64,000 nucleotides of DNA, from positions 682,001 to 746,000 of the forward strand of contig NZ_CP009043.1 in NCBI RefSeq assembly GCF_000736415.1, written 5' to 3'. This stretch comes from Campylobacter iguaniorum (GTDB taxonomy: Bacteria > Campylobacterota > Campylobacteria > Campylobacterales > Campylobacteraceae). Under the pieces are notes generated by a model. That model ran no database searches. It was given only the letters and a program-made list of their open reading frames with translations, and had not been told where the DNA came from. The position numbers and the translations under genes are program-made. Positions 56,955 through 64,000 of this stretch are shown here, in pieces. Numbering within the stretch: the stretch's first letter is position 1; each line of letters begins with the position of its first letter.

Positions 56955-58755
56955 GCCAAAAGATGCAAAAGAGTTAAGAGAAGCTGGAATAATCTCGCTT
57001 CTTGATTTGGCTCTTGTCTTGCCTAAAAGCTATGATGATCTAAGCATAAAAGATGAGCCAAACGAGGGCGAAAATAGCGTCCTAATCGAGACTAAATTTA
57101 GCCGTAGAAATGGCTCAATGCTTAGCGTTCATGCTTTTTGTATCACTTGGAACTGCGAAATCAGACTTATTATTTTCAATGCAAAACCATGGCATTACGC
57201 TACTTTTAAAAGTGGCAAAACCATATATATTCATGCAAAATCCAGCTTTAGCTATGGCTCTTGGCAGTTTGTAAATCCTCAAGTTGTCACAAAAATCGGA
57301 GAGATAATCCCACGCTATAAAACCGAGCTACAAGATGCAAAACTAGCAAAATTTATCAAAAAATATCTAAATTTACAAAACTTACTTGATGAGGGGCTAA
57401 ATGAGAACGAAGCAAAGGAGCTTTTGAGCGTTCATGAAAACAGCTCAAAAAGCGTGCAAATAATTGCAAATTTGCAAGGCTATCCTAATTTGCTTAATGT
57501 ACTTAAATTTGTTGAAATTTATAATTATATGAAAAAACTTAGCTCCAAAAAAGTGGATTTCCCAAGCTCGCAAACCCAAATTTATGATATAAAAAACTGG
57601 CTTAGCTCACTTCCTTTTACACCTACAAACGACCAAATAAACGCCCTAAATGATATCAAAAACGACCTTTTGTCGCCAAAAGCAGCAAAAAGAGTAGTGA
57701 TGGGCGATGTAGGCAGCGGCAAAACTCTAATCATACTTGGCTCAGCTCTTATGATATATCCTAAAACTGCGATTTTAATGGCACCTACTAGCATTTTAGC
57801 AGAGCAAATTTATAACGAAGCAAAAAGGCTAATGCCAGAGTTTTACAATGTAATGCTTGTCAAAAAAGGCTCAAAAAATCTTGATTTTAGTAGTGTAAAT
57901 TTGATAATCGGCACCCACGTTTTACTCTATCAAGAGCTTCCAAAAAGCCCGCTTGTAATGGTCGATGAGCAGCATAGATTTGGCTCAAATCAACGCCAAA
58001 AAATAGATGAGCTAACTCGTGATGGCGGGTTAAAGGCAAACTTTTTGCAGTTTAGTGCCACGCCAATTCCTCGCACTCTAAGCCTTATTGAATCCCAGCT
58101 AGTTAGCTTTAGTTTTTTAAAACAAATCCCTTACGTCAAGCATATCCACACTCAAATTTTACAAAATGACGGATTTATTCAGCTTTTAGAACATATAAAA
58201 AGTGAGATTAGTAAAAATCATCAAGTTATCATAGTCTATCCTTTGGTCGAAGAAAGCGGCGTTATGCACTATCAAAGTATCAACGAAGCCACGCCATTTT
58301 GGCAAGAAAGATTTGAAAAAGTATATGTGACGCATGGAAAAGATAGGCAAAAAGAGGAGATTTTGAGGGAGTTTAGAGATAATGGAAATCTACTTCTTAC
58401 GACAACTGTTGTCGAAGTGGGGATTTCGCTTCCACGCCTTAGCACGATAGTCATCGTAGGAGCTGAAATGCTTGGACTTGCCACGCTTCATCAGCTGCGA
58501 GGAAGAGTAGGCAGAAACGGTGGCGAGGGCTGGTGCTACATATACACAAAGCTCAAAAATCCACCGTCAAGACTAAAAGAGTTTGCTTCTACATTAGACG
58601 GTTTTGTGGTCGCAAAGCTTGATCTCAAAAACCGTCAAGCTGGAGACGTGCTAGATGGCACACTTCAACACGGCGCTACTTTTAGCTATTATAACATGGA
58701 AGAAGAAATAACCCAGCTTGCAAAAAATAGATTAGAAAATAAGGAAAAACAGTGA
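56944..58755 (+). CDS. recG: ATP-dependent DNA helicase RecG
   Basis: 603 residues, shorter than E. coli RecG (about 690) as in other Campylobacterota. Helicase motifs: GDVGSGKT (I), TSILAEQ, VDEQHRFG (II), QFSATPIPRTL (III), VVEVGISLPR and QLRGRVGRNG (VI). The N-terminal wedge domain begins in the first 150 residues. It remodels stalled forks and Holliday junctions. Its start overlaps the M16 gene by 11 bases. Confidence 0.92.
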   Translation: MKFEPKDAKELREAGIISLLDLALVLPKSYDDLSIKDEPNEGENSVLIETKFSRRNGSMLSVHAFCITWNCEIRLIIFNAKPWHYATFKSGKTIYIHAKSSFSYGSWQFVNPQVVTKIGEIIPRYKTELQDAKLAKFIKKYLNLQNLLDEGLNENEAKELLSVHENSSKSVQIIANLQGYPNLLNVLKFVEIYNYMKKLSSKKVDFPSSQTQIYDIKNWLSSLPFTPTNDQINALNDIKNDLLSPKAAKRVVMGDVGSGKTLIILGSALMIYPKTAILMAPTSILAEQIYNEAKRLMPEFYNVMLVKKGSKNLDFSSVNLIIGTHVLLYQELPKSPLVMVDEQHRFGSNQRQKIDELTRDGGLKANFLQFSATPIPRTLSLIESQLVSFSFLKQIPYVKHIHTQILQNDGFIQLLEHIKSEISKNHQVIIVYPLVEESGVMHYQSINEATPFWQERFEKVYVTHGKDRQKEEILREFRDNGNLLLTTTVVEVGISLPRLSTIVIVGAEMLGLATLHQLRGRVGRNGGEGWCYIYTKLKNPPSRLKEFASTLDGFVVAKLDLKNRQAGDVLDGTLQHGATFSYYNMEEEITQLAKNRLENKEKQ

Positions 58756-59531
58756 AAATAGACTTGCACAATCACACAACACTTTGTAATCACGCTGAGG
58801 GCTCACCGCTTCAGTATGCTGGGAAAGCTTATGAAATGGGGTGTAAATTTTATGGATTTAGTGATCATAATCCTATGAAATTTGATGAAAAATACAGAAT
58901 GAAATTTGAAGAGATGAGCCTTTATAAATCGATGATAGATGAAGTTCGCTCCCAGTTTAGCGGCAAAATGGAAGTTTTGTTTGGCTATGAGGTGGATTTT
59001 TTGCCAGGATTTATGGATGAGCGAGTTTTGGGTGCTAAATGCGACCATTTGATAGGCTCGGTGCATTTTTTAAATGGTTGGGGATTTGACAATCCTGAGT
59101 TCATAGGCGGATACAAAAATAAAGATATAGATCAAATTTGGAGTGAATATTTTGAGGCGATAACAGCTCTTGCAAAGTGTGGTAAATTTGACATTGTGGG
59201 GCATATTGATCTTATAAAAGTGTTTAATTTCAAGCCAAAAAAAGATATGAAAATCCTCGCAACTCCAGCCTTGCAAGCTATAAAAAGGGCAAATTTAGTC
59301 ATCGAGCTAAATAGCGCTGGATTTAGAAAGCCAGTTGGAGAGCTTTATCCTGGAGATGAGATTTTGGGGCTTATGGCTGAGCTTGAAATCCCAATAACAT
59401 TTTCAAGCGATGCTCACAGCGTAGAACAAGTCGGTCAAAATATGGAAAAAACAGTGCAAAAAGCTATAGAATTTGGCTATAAAAAAGCTGCAATTTTCAA
59501 AAATCGTGACAGAGAAATGATAGAAATTTAA
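58752..59531 (+). CDS. PHP-family histidinol-phosphatase
   Basis: 259 residues with the PHP metal motifs DLHNHTTLCNH near the N-terminus, FSDHNP, GYEVDF, GHIDLIKV and SSDAHSVEQVG near the C-terminus. It most likely dephosphorylates histidinol phosphate in histidine synthesis (HisK type), although other PHP phosphatases share the motifs. The start GTG 58752 overlaps the recG stop. Confidence 0.82.
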   Translation: MKIDLHNHTTLCNHAEGSPLQYAGKAYEMGCKFYGFSDHNPMKFDEKYRMKFEEMSLYKSMIDEVRSQFSGKMEVLFGYEVDFLPGFMDERVLGAKCDHLIGSVHFLNGWGFDNPEFIGGYKNKDIDQIWSEYFEAITALAKCGKFDIVGHIDLIKVFNFKPKKDMKILATPALQAIKRANLVIELNSAGFRKPVGELYPGDEILGLMAELEIPITFSSDAHSVEQVGQNMEKTVQKAIEFGYKKAAIFKNRDREMIEI

Positions 59532-59582
59532 AAAAGACTATAATTTTAATATAAAACTAAGCTTAAATATGTAAATTTATGG

Positions 59583-59588
59583 TATAAT
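59583..59588 (+). promoter_or_regulatory. Sigma-70 -10 box for glnA
   Basis: TATAAT in GGTATAATTCTC lies 31 bases before ATG 59619, which has ACAGGAG immediately upstream. A second TATAAT lies at about 59540-59545. Confidence 0.6.
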
Positions 59589-59618
59589 TCTCAAAATCTA
59601 AATTTACAGGAGAAAACA

Positions 59619-61046
59619 ATGGGTAAATTCGTAAATAATGTTAAAGAGTTTTTCGAATATTGCGAAGCAAACGAAGTCAAATTCGTAGATTTTCGCTTTA
59701 CTGATTTAAAGGGAACTTGGCACCATGTTTCATACAATATAAAAGCTATTAGTGAAGATTCTTTTGAGGGACTTCCATTTGATGGTAGCTCAATAGAAGC
59801 TTGGCAGCCGATTCACAAATCAGATATGATGCTAAAACCAGATGTCGCAACAGCGTTTTTAGATCCATTTACTGCTGATACAACAATCATTGTTATATGT
59901 GATGTTTATGACATATACAAGGGTGAATTATACGAAAAATGTCCAAGAAGCATAGCTAAAAAAGCATCAAAATTCCTTAGAGAGAGCGGAATAGGCGACG
60001 TGGCATATTTCGGACCTGAAAATGAGTTTTTTGTATTTGATAATGTCAAAATCATCGATAAACAAAACTGTGCTATGTATGAAGTAGACACTGAAGAGGG
60101 CGAATGGAACGATGCTAAAGATTTTAGCGATGGATTCAACTCAGGTCACAGACCAAGAGCAAAAGGCGGATATTTTCCAGTTCAACCAGTAGATAGTATG
60201 GTTGATCTTAGAGCTGAGATGGTAAATGTGCTTGAGCAAGTTGGCTTGGAGTGTTTCGTGGTGCATCACGAAGTCGCGCAAGGTCAAGGCGAAATCGGTG
60301 TGAAATTTGGCACATTAGTCGAAGCCGCTGACAACGTGCAAATTTACAAATACGTAGTAAAAATGGTAGCTCACCTAAATGGCAAAACTGCTACATTTAT
60401 GCCAAAACCACTTTATGGCGACAATGGTAGCGGTATGCACGTACACCAAAGTATCTGGAAAGATGGCAAAAACTTGTTTTACAAAGCTGGCGAATACGCA
60501 AATCTAAGTGATATAGCTCGCTGGTATATCGGTGGCGTGCTAAAACATGCTAGAAGTGTGGCTGCGTTTACAAACCCAAGTACAAATAGTTACAAAAGAC
60601 TAATTCCAGGCTTTGAGGCACCAAGCATTCTTACTTACTCATGCCAAAACAGAAGCGCGAGTTGTCGTATTCCTTATGGTTCTGGTGAAAAGAGCGTTAG
60701 GGCTGAGTTTAGATTCCCAGACAGCACTGCTTGCCCGTATTTGGCATTTACTGCGATGCTTATGGCTGGACTTGATGGTATCAAAAACAAAATCGAGCCA
60801 GTTGGTCCGATGGATGAAGACTTGTTTGAGCTAACACTTGATGAGATTAGAGAGCGTGGTATCGAGCAGCTTCCTCATACTCTAAGAGGTAGCTTAGAAG
60901 CAGTTATTCGTGATAACAAATACTTAAATGGCGTCATGACTGATCTATTTATTGACACTTATCAACATATGAAATTTGAAACTCAAGTTTGGCCTTATGA
61001 GCAAAGACCAACTCCATTTGAGTTCAAGACCTGCTACTCTTGCTAG
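59619..61046 (+). CDS. glnA: Glutamine synthetase type I
   Basis: 475 residues, the length of the dodecameric GSI enzyme that makes glutamine from glutamate, ammonia and ATP. Landmarks: [45 protein letters not shown] and [10 protein letters not shown]. Aligned by eye to the classical NLYDLPPEE adenylylation loop, this protein reads DLFELTLDE, with Phe at about residue 403 in place of the modified Tyr, so it is probably not controlled by adenylylation. It ends KTCYSC. Confidence 0.95.
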   Translation: MGKFVNNVKEFFEYCEANEVKFVDFRFTDLKGTWHHVSYNIKAISEDSFEGLPFDGSSIEAWQPIHKSDMMLKPDVATAFLDPFTADTTIIVICDVYDIYKGELYEKCPRSIAKKASKFLRESGIGDVAYFGPENEFFVFDNVKIIDKQNCAMYEVDTEEGEWNDAKDFSDGFNSGHRPRAKGGYFPVQPVDSMVDLRAEMVNVLEQVGLECFVVHHEVAQGQGEIGVKFGTLVEAADNVQIYKYVVKMVAHLNGKTATFMPKPLYGDNGSGMHVHQSIWKDGKNLFYKAGEYANLSDIARWYIGGVLKHARSVAAFTNPSTNSYKRLIPGFEAPSILTYSCQNRSASCRIPYGSGEKSVRAEFRFPDSTACPYLAFTAMLMAGLDGIKNKIEPVGPMDEDLFELTLDEIRERGIEQLPHTLRGSLEAVIRDNKYLNGVMTDLFIDTYQHMKFETQVWPYEQRPTPFEFKTCYSC

Positions 61047-61051
61047 TTTGA

Positions 61052-61075
61052 TTTTGGGGCGAATTTGCCCCAAAA
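61052..61075 (+). terminator. glnA terminator hairpin
   Basis: TTTTGGGGC and GCCCCAAAA form a perfect 9-bp stem with a six-base loop, followed by CTCTTT. It lies six bases after the glnA stop and also faces the convergent gene. Confidence 0.8.
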
Positions 61076-61092
61076 CTCTTTAAAATTTAATC

Positions 61093-61566
61093 TTACAATG
61101 CTGCTAAAATTGAGCTTAATGAGTTTTTGTTTTGCTCTCCACTAGCTTGTTTTTGCATTTGGCTTTGTTCGTTGAGCTGTTTGAGAAGCTCTTTTTTATA
61201 GTCTTCTAGCATTTTGTCTATAGTGGCTATGGCTTTTGTTTTTTCTTCTCCACTTAGACTATCAAGGTTGGCATTTTTTTCAAGCTCTTTTCTCTTTTCT
61301 TCGATTTTTTGCTCGATTTTTTCAAGATTGAAAGACATATAAAATGCTGAAGCGCCAAGCTCTCTTAGTTTCTCTCTAAATTTATCAACATCTAAATTTA
61401 GCAAACTTTCATCATTTGAGCTACTTGCTATGGTGGAGTTATTTTGTGTGGTTTGGGTATTTAGTCCAAAAGTCTCTAAAAACTTCTCGAACGCTTCTTC
61501 CTCTTCTTTCTTTTTTGCGCTACTAGTGCTAAGATTAAGCGAACTAGTGTCATTATTTACTAGCAT
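61093..61566 (-). CDS. Small coiled-coil protein of the sigma-54 (flagellar) regulon
   Basis: 157 residues from ATG 61566 (MLVNNDTSSLN), which has AAGGAAGTAAA upstream. No signal peptide. A Ser/Asn-rich N-terminus (1-65) precedes a Lys/Glu-rich coiled coil (about 75-140) and a Gln/Ser tail. A near-perfect sigma-54 promoter is 31 bases upstream, suggesting expression with flagellar hook and rod genes. The layout resembles the FlxA-like protein at 14253-14600. No function is known. Confidence 0.7.
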   Translation of the reverse strand: MLVNNDTSSLNLSTSSAKKKEEEEAFEKFLETFGLNTQTTQNNSTIASSSNDESLLNLDVDKFREKLRELGASAFYMSFNLEKIEQKIEEKRKELEKNANLDSLSGEEKTKAIATIDKMLEDYKKELLKQLNEQSQMQKQASGEQNKNSLSSILAAL

Positions 61567-61596
61567 TTTACTTCCTTTATTAGAATGCAAATTTAC

Positions 61597-61612
61597 AAGC
61601 AAATTTTATTCC
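61597..61612 (-). promoter_or_regulatory. Sigma-54 (RpoN) promoter
   Basis: The minus strand reads GGAATAAAATTTGCTT: GG, ten bases, GC, with the Campylobacter preferences GGAA and TTGCTT. It lies about 30 bases before ATG 61566. Confidence 0.8.
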
Positions 61613-61651
61613 TTATCAAGGGTTTAAAAGCCAAATAAATGGCTTTTAAAT

Positions 61652-62152
61652 TTAGAATGCAGTTTGAGGATTGTTTTTAGGTTTTTTGGCAAAAAGTCTT
61701 AGGATTTTTGCGCTTATGATTTTTAGTATGCTTCTTTTTTTGCTTTTGATTAGTAGATACTGAGCTATCTCAGTCTTGCCAAACATCACAGCAAAGCTAT
61801 ATGGAGTTAGCCCCATGCCGTTGTTTGCATCGATATCGGCTCCACTTTCTACGAGAAGTTTTACCATTTCAAGATTGCCTTTGAAGCAAACTCCAGCAAG
61901 TGGCGTTTGACCACGGTCATTTCTATCATCGACTCTAGCGCCTTTGCTTATAAGCATTTTAGTGGTTTCATAAGAGCCATTGTAGGCTGCAAGCATAAGC
62001 AAACTATCGCCTTTGTGGTTTTGTAAATTTGGACTTAGTCCAGCATTTATCATCATTTCAAGATCGTTTGTTTGATTGCTTCTAGCAAAATTAAAAGCAT
62101 ATCCGCAAAGCTCTTCGTAGCGTTTTTCTTCTTCTTGAGTTATATTTGTCAT
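61652..62152 (-). CDS. Ankyrin-repeat protein linked to catalase (Cj1386-like)
   Basis: 166 residues from ATG 62152 (MTNITQEEEKRYEEL), which has AAGGAAAAATA upstream; the frame is open to 62218. About four ankyrin repeats are visible (DSLLMLAAYNGSYETTKMLISKGA, RGQTPLAGVCFKGNLEMVKLLVE, and others, in part). In C. jejuni the ankyrin gene downstream of katA (Cj1386) helps deliver heme to catalase, and this gene has the same position; the role here is by analogy. Confidence 0.85.
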   Translation of the reverse strand: MTNITQEEEKRYEELCGYAFNFARSNQTNDLEMMINAGLSPNLQNHKGDSLLMLAAYNGSYETTKMLISKGARVDDRNDRGQTPLAGVCFKGNLEMVKLLVESGADIDANNGMGLTPYSFAVMFGKTEIAQYLLIKSKKRSILKIISAKILRLFAKKPKNNPQTAF

Positions 62153-62207
62153 TATTTTTCCTTTTTTAAATTTGAAAAACTTTGAGTAAAATCTTTCAAA
62201 TTTAAAA

Positions 62208-62234
62208 AGCCGCCCCAAGTGGGAGGGGGCGACT
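62208..62234 (-). terminator. Hairpin between katA and the ankyrin gene
   Basis: A GC-rich stem (CGCCCC/GGGGCG plus flanking pairs, one mismatch) is followed on the minus strand by TTTTTAAATTT. It would end or reduce readthrough from katA into the ankyrin gene. Confidence 0.65.
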
Positions 62235-62240
62235 TAAAGC

Positions 62241-63698
62241 TTAGCAGCCGCAGCTACATTTTGCTTTACACTCTGCTATAGCGGCTTTTACGCCAGCAGC
62301 GTAGCTTGGATCGATTTTTTCAAAATGACCTAAAGCTCTTTCGATGATTTTTTCACAAACACCTTCCATACTCTCAGCTATGTTTTTATACATTCTTTTC
62401 TTCTCATCTTCTGGAAGTATCACGTATAGGGCTCTTGGGTTGCTGTAATAATCCTCATCAACTCTGTGATCCCATCTAGCAGCTACGTCGCCTATAGCAA
62501 GATCTGGCTCAAGATATTTGCTATCGCCTACTGGACCACCATTGCTGTTTGGCTCATAGTAAGCTTTTGGTTCTTGTTTGTAGCTTCCGTTGTTCATAAA
62601 TCCACCAACATAGTAGTTATTTACTTCTACTATTGGTTGATTTACTTTAAGTTGTTGATAATGAACGCCGATTCTGTATCTTTGAGCATCTGGGTAGCTA
62701 AAGATTCTAGCTTGTAGCATTCTATCTGGACTCCAGCTTATGCCTGGGACGATGTTGCTTGGACTAAATGCAGCTTGCTCTACTTCGTTGAAGTAGTTTT
62801 CTGGATTTTTGTTTAGTGTCATTACGCCAACTGGGATAAGTGGATAATCAGCGTGTGGCCAAGTTTTTGTCAAATCAAATGGGTTAAATTTGCAGTTATT
62901 AGCTTGCTCTTCAGTCATGATTTGGATTTTGAAATCCCATTTTGGGAAGTCGCCTTTATCTATAGAGTTGTATAGATCTCTTTGATTGCTTTCTCTATCT
63001 TTTGCTATGACTTTTGCTGCTTCTTCGTTTGTTAGGTTTTTGATACCTTGTTTTGTTTTAAAGTGGAATTTAACCCAAAATCTCTCGCCGTTAGCATTTA
63101 TAAGGCTATATGTGTGACTACCAAATCCGTGCATATGACGGTAGCTAGCTGGAATACCGCGGTCACTCATAAGTATAGTTACTTGGTGAAGTGTTTCAGG
63201 GTTTAGCGTCCAAAAATCCCAAGCTGCGTTATTGCATCTTAAATGAGTTCTTGGATCTCTTTTTTGAGTGTGGATAAAATCTGGGAATTTGATACCGTCT
63301 CTAATGAAAAATGTTGGAGTGTTGTTTCCTACAAGATCCCAGTTACCTTCTTTTGTGTAAAATTTGATAGCAAATCCACGTACATCTCTCTCAGCATCTG
63401 CTGCGCCAGCTTCGCCTGCAACAGTTGAAAATCTAAGGAATAGTTTTGTTTTTTCACCTTTTTGGAAAAGCGAAGCTTTTGTATATTTGCTTATATCTTC
63501 AGTTATCTCAAGTTCGCCATAAGCGCCACTTCCGTTTGCGTGAACTGTTCTTTCAGGGATTCTTTCTCTGTTTTGAAATGCAAGTTTTTCAAGTAATTGA
63601 TAATCTTGTAATAAAACTGGACCTCTAACGCCAGCTGTAACGCTGTTTTGGTTGTCAGCTATTGGGTTACCGCTAGCTGTATTTTGTAATTTAGCCAT
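62241..63698 (-). CDS. katA: Catalase, monofunctional heme type
   Basis: 485 residues, small-subunit clade catalase that destroys H2O2. Landmarks are [18 protein letters not shown] (active-site His near 53), [31 protein letters not shown] and [20 protein letters not shown] (heme-ligand Tyr). The C-terminus ends CKAKCSCGC, four cysteines within the last nine residues, which is unusual for catalases. A likely PerR-type palindrome lies in the upstream region. Confidence 0.95.
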   Translation of the reverse strand: MAKLQNTASGNPIADNQNSVTAGVRGPVLLQDYQLLEKLAFQNRERIPERTVHANGSGAYGELEITEDISKYTKASLFQKGEKTKLFLRFSTVAGEAGAADAERDVRGFAIKFYTKEGNWDLVGNNTPTFFIRDGIKFPDFIHTQKRDPRTHLRCNNAAWDFWTLNPETLHQVTILMSDRGIPASYRHMHGFGSHTYSLINANGERFWVKFHFKTKQGIKNLTNEEAAKVIAKDRESNQRDLYNSIDKGDFPKWDFKIQIMTEEQANNCKFNPFDLTKTWPHADYPLIPVGVMTLNKNPENYFNEVEQAAFSPSNIVPGISWSPDRMLQARIFSYPDAQRYRIGVHYQQLKVNQPIVEVNNYYVGGFMNNGSYKQEPKAYYEPNSNGGPVGDSKYLEPDLAIGDVAARWDHRVDEDYYSNPRALYVILPEDEKKRMYKNIAESMEGVCEKIIERALGHFEKIDPSYAAGVKAAIAECKAKCSCGC

Positions 63699-63730
63699 AT
63701 TATTTCCTTTTTAATAAAATTTATTATTTG

Positions 63731-63751
63731 AGAATTATAACTATCAATTCT
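63731..63751 (-). promoter_or_regulatory. Candidate PerR/Fur-type palindrome before katA
   Basis: AGAATT and AATTCT flank nine bases (ATAACTATC on the plus strand), an AT-rich dyad about 35 bases before the katA start. C. jejuni katA is PerR-repressed, so an operator here is expected; the site is assigned by shape only. Confidence 0.45.
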
Positions 63752-63844
63752 AAATAATTTTTTAATACTTAACTATATAACTAAAAATATTAATATAAAC
63801 TTATAAAGTTAAATTAAGGCAAATAAATGCCTTAATTTGCGGGA

Positions 63845-64000
63845 TTATCTGACTAATGCTTGTTTTAGCACGTCACTTATCGTATCAACTGGAAGAATTT
63901 GCATATTGTCTTTTACTTCGCTAGGGATTTCATCAAGATCTCTTTCGTAGTTTTTGCGTGGGATTAGAGCGGTTTTTATTTTGGCTTTGTAGGCTGCTAT
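63845..64000 (-). CDS. lon: ATP-dependent protease Lon, 3' end (partial)
   Basis: The last 51 residues enter from the right edge on the minus strand and read KIKTALIPRKNYERDLDEIP with the end VLKQALVR. This matches the C-terminus of Lon, the ATP-dependent serine protease. The catalytic Ser-Lys dyad is outside the window or at its edge. It is separated from katA by about 146 bases and transcribed in the same direction. Confidence 0.88.
   Translation of the reverse strand: MAAYKAKIKTALIPRKNYERDLDEIPSEVKDNMQILPVDTISDVLKQALVR

Overview
The window is a low-GC chromosomal segment of a Campylobacter (Campylobacterota). Gene content and order agree with this: katA followed by an ankyrin gene, mqo near pyk, and ileS / 36-codon ORF / gatA / guaB followed by xseB, a nitrilase-family gene, murC and mutS2. 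The promoters are dominated by TATAAT -10 boxes, and flagellar sigma-54 and sigma-28 type promoters are visible. The exact species cannot be fixed from sequence alone; a relative of the C. fetus / C. hyointestinalis group is my guess.

Layout. 1-900: the 3' end of aguB, then a gene-free stretch full of nested inverted repeats. 900-7000: a leftward block with gltS, then a tightly overlapping five-gene run (cation symporter, response regulator, histidine kinase, MATE exporter, YgjP-type metallopeptidase). 7100-14600: rightward MFS transporter, ABC-F ATPase, SNF-type transporter, M48 protease, prmC and a DUF4149 membrane protein, ending against a leftward FlxA-like gene with a sigma-28 promoter. 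14886-24722: a very large CRISPR array, 150 identical 30-bp repeats plus one decayed terminal repeat, holding 150 spacers, with no cas gene anywhere in the window. 24888-27125: a hemerythrin-GGDEF protein and a nine-gene tRNA cluster with a tandem duplication and three C34 anticodons. 27254-31700: a large secreted protein of unknown function, a CinA-family protein and a small exported protein.

31796-53503 is mostly housekeeping: ileS, gatA, guaB, metX, xseB, murC, mutS2, dapE and mqo. It is interrupted by a pentaheme cytochrome c and by a leftward operon (OsmC, acyl-CoA-dehydrogenase-like flavoprotein, SsuA/SsuC/SsuB-like ABC transporter) that looks like organosulfur scavenging. 53506-61046: a methyltransferase, pyk, an M16 peptidase, recG, a PHP phosphatase and glnA. 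61093-64000 (leftward): a small coiled-coil protein with a strong sigma-54 promoter, ankyrin protein, katA and the 3' end of lon.

The most notable item is the giant cas-less CRISPR array. Four spacers occur twice. One pair is an adjacent duplication of a whole repeat-spacer unit. The other three share the same leader-side end but differ by 1-3 bases at the far end, which looks like repeated independent capture of one protospacer anchored at the PAM side. Other points of interest are tRNA-Lys(CTT) and tRNA-Glu(CTC), the two small coiled-coil proteins under different flagellar sigma factors, the organosulfur operon inserted in a conserved block, a glutamine synthetase lacking the adenylylation tyrosine, and a Cys-rich tail on catalase.
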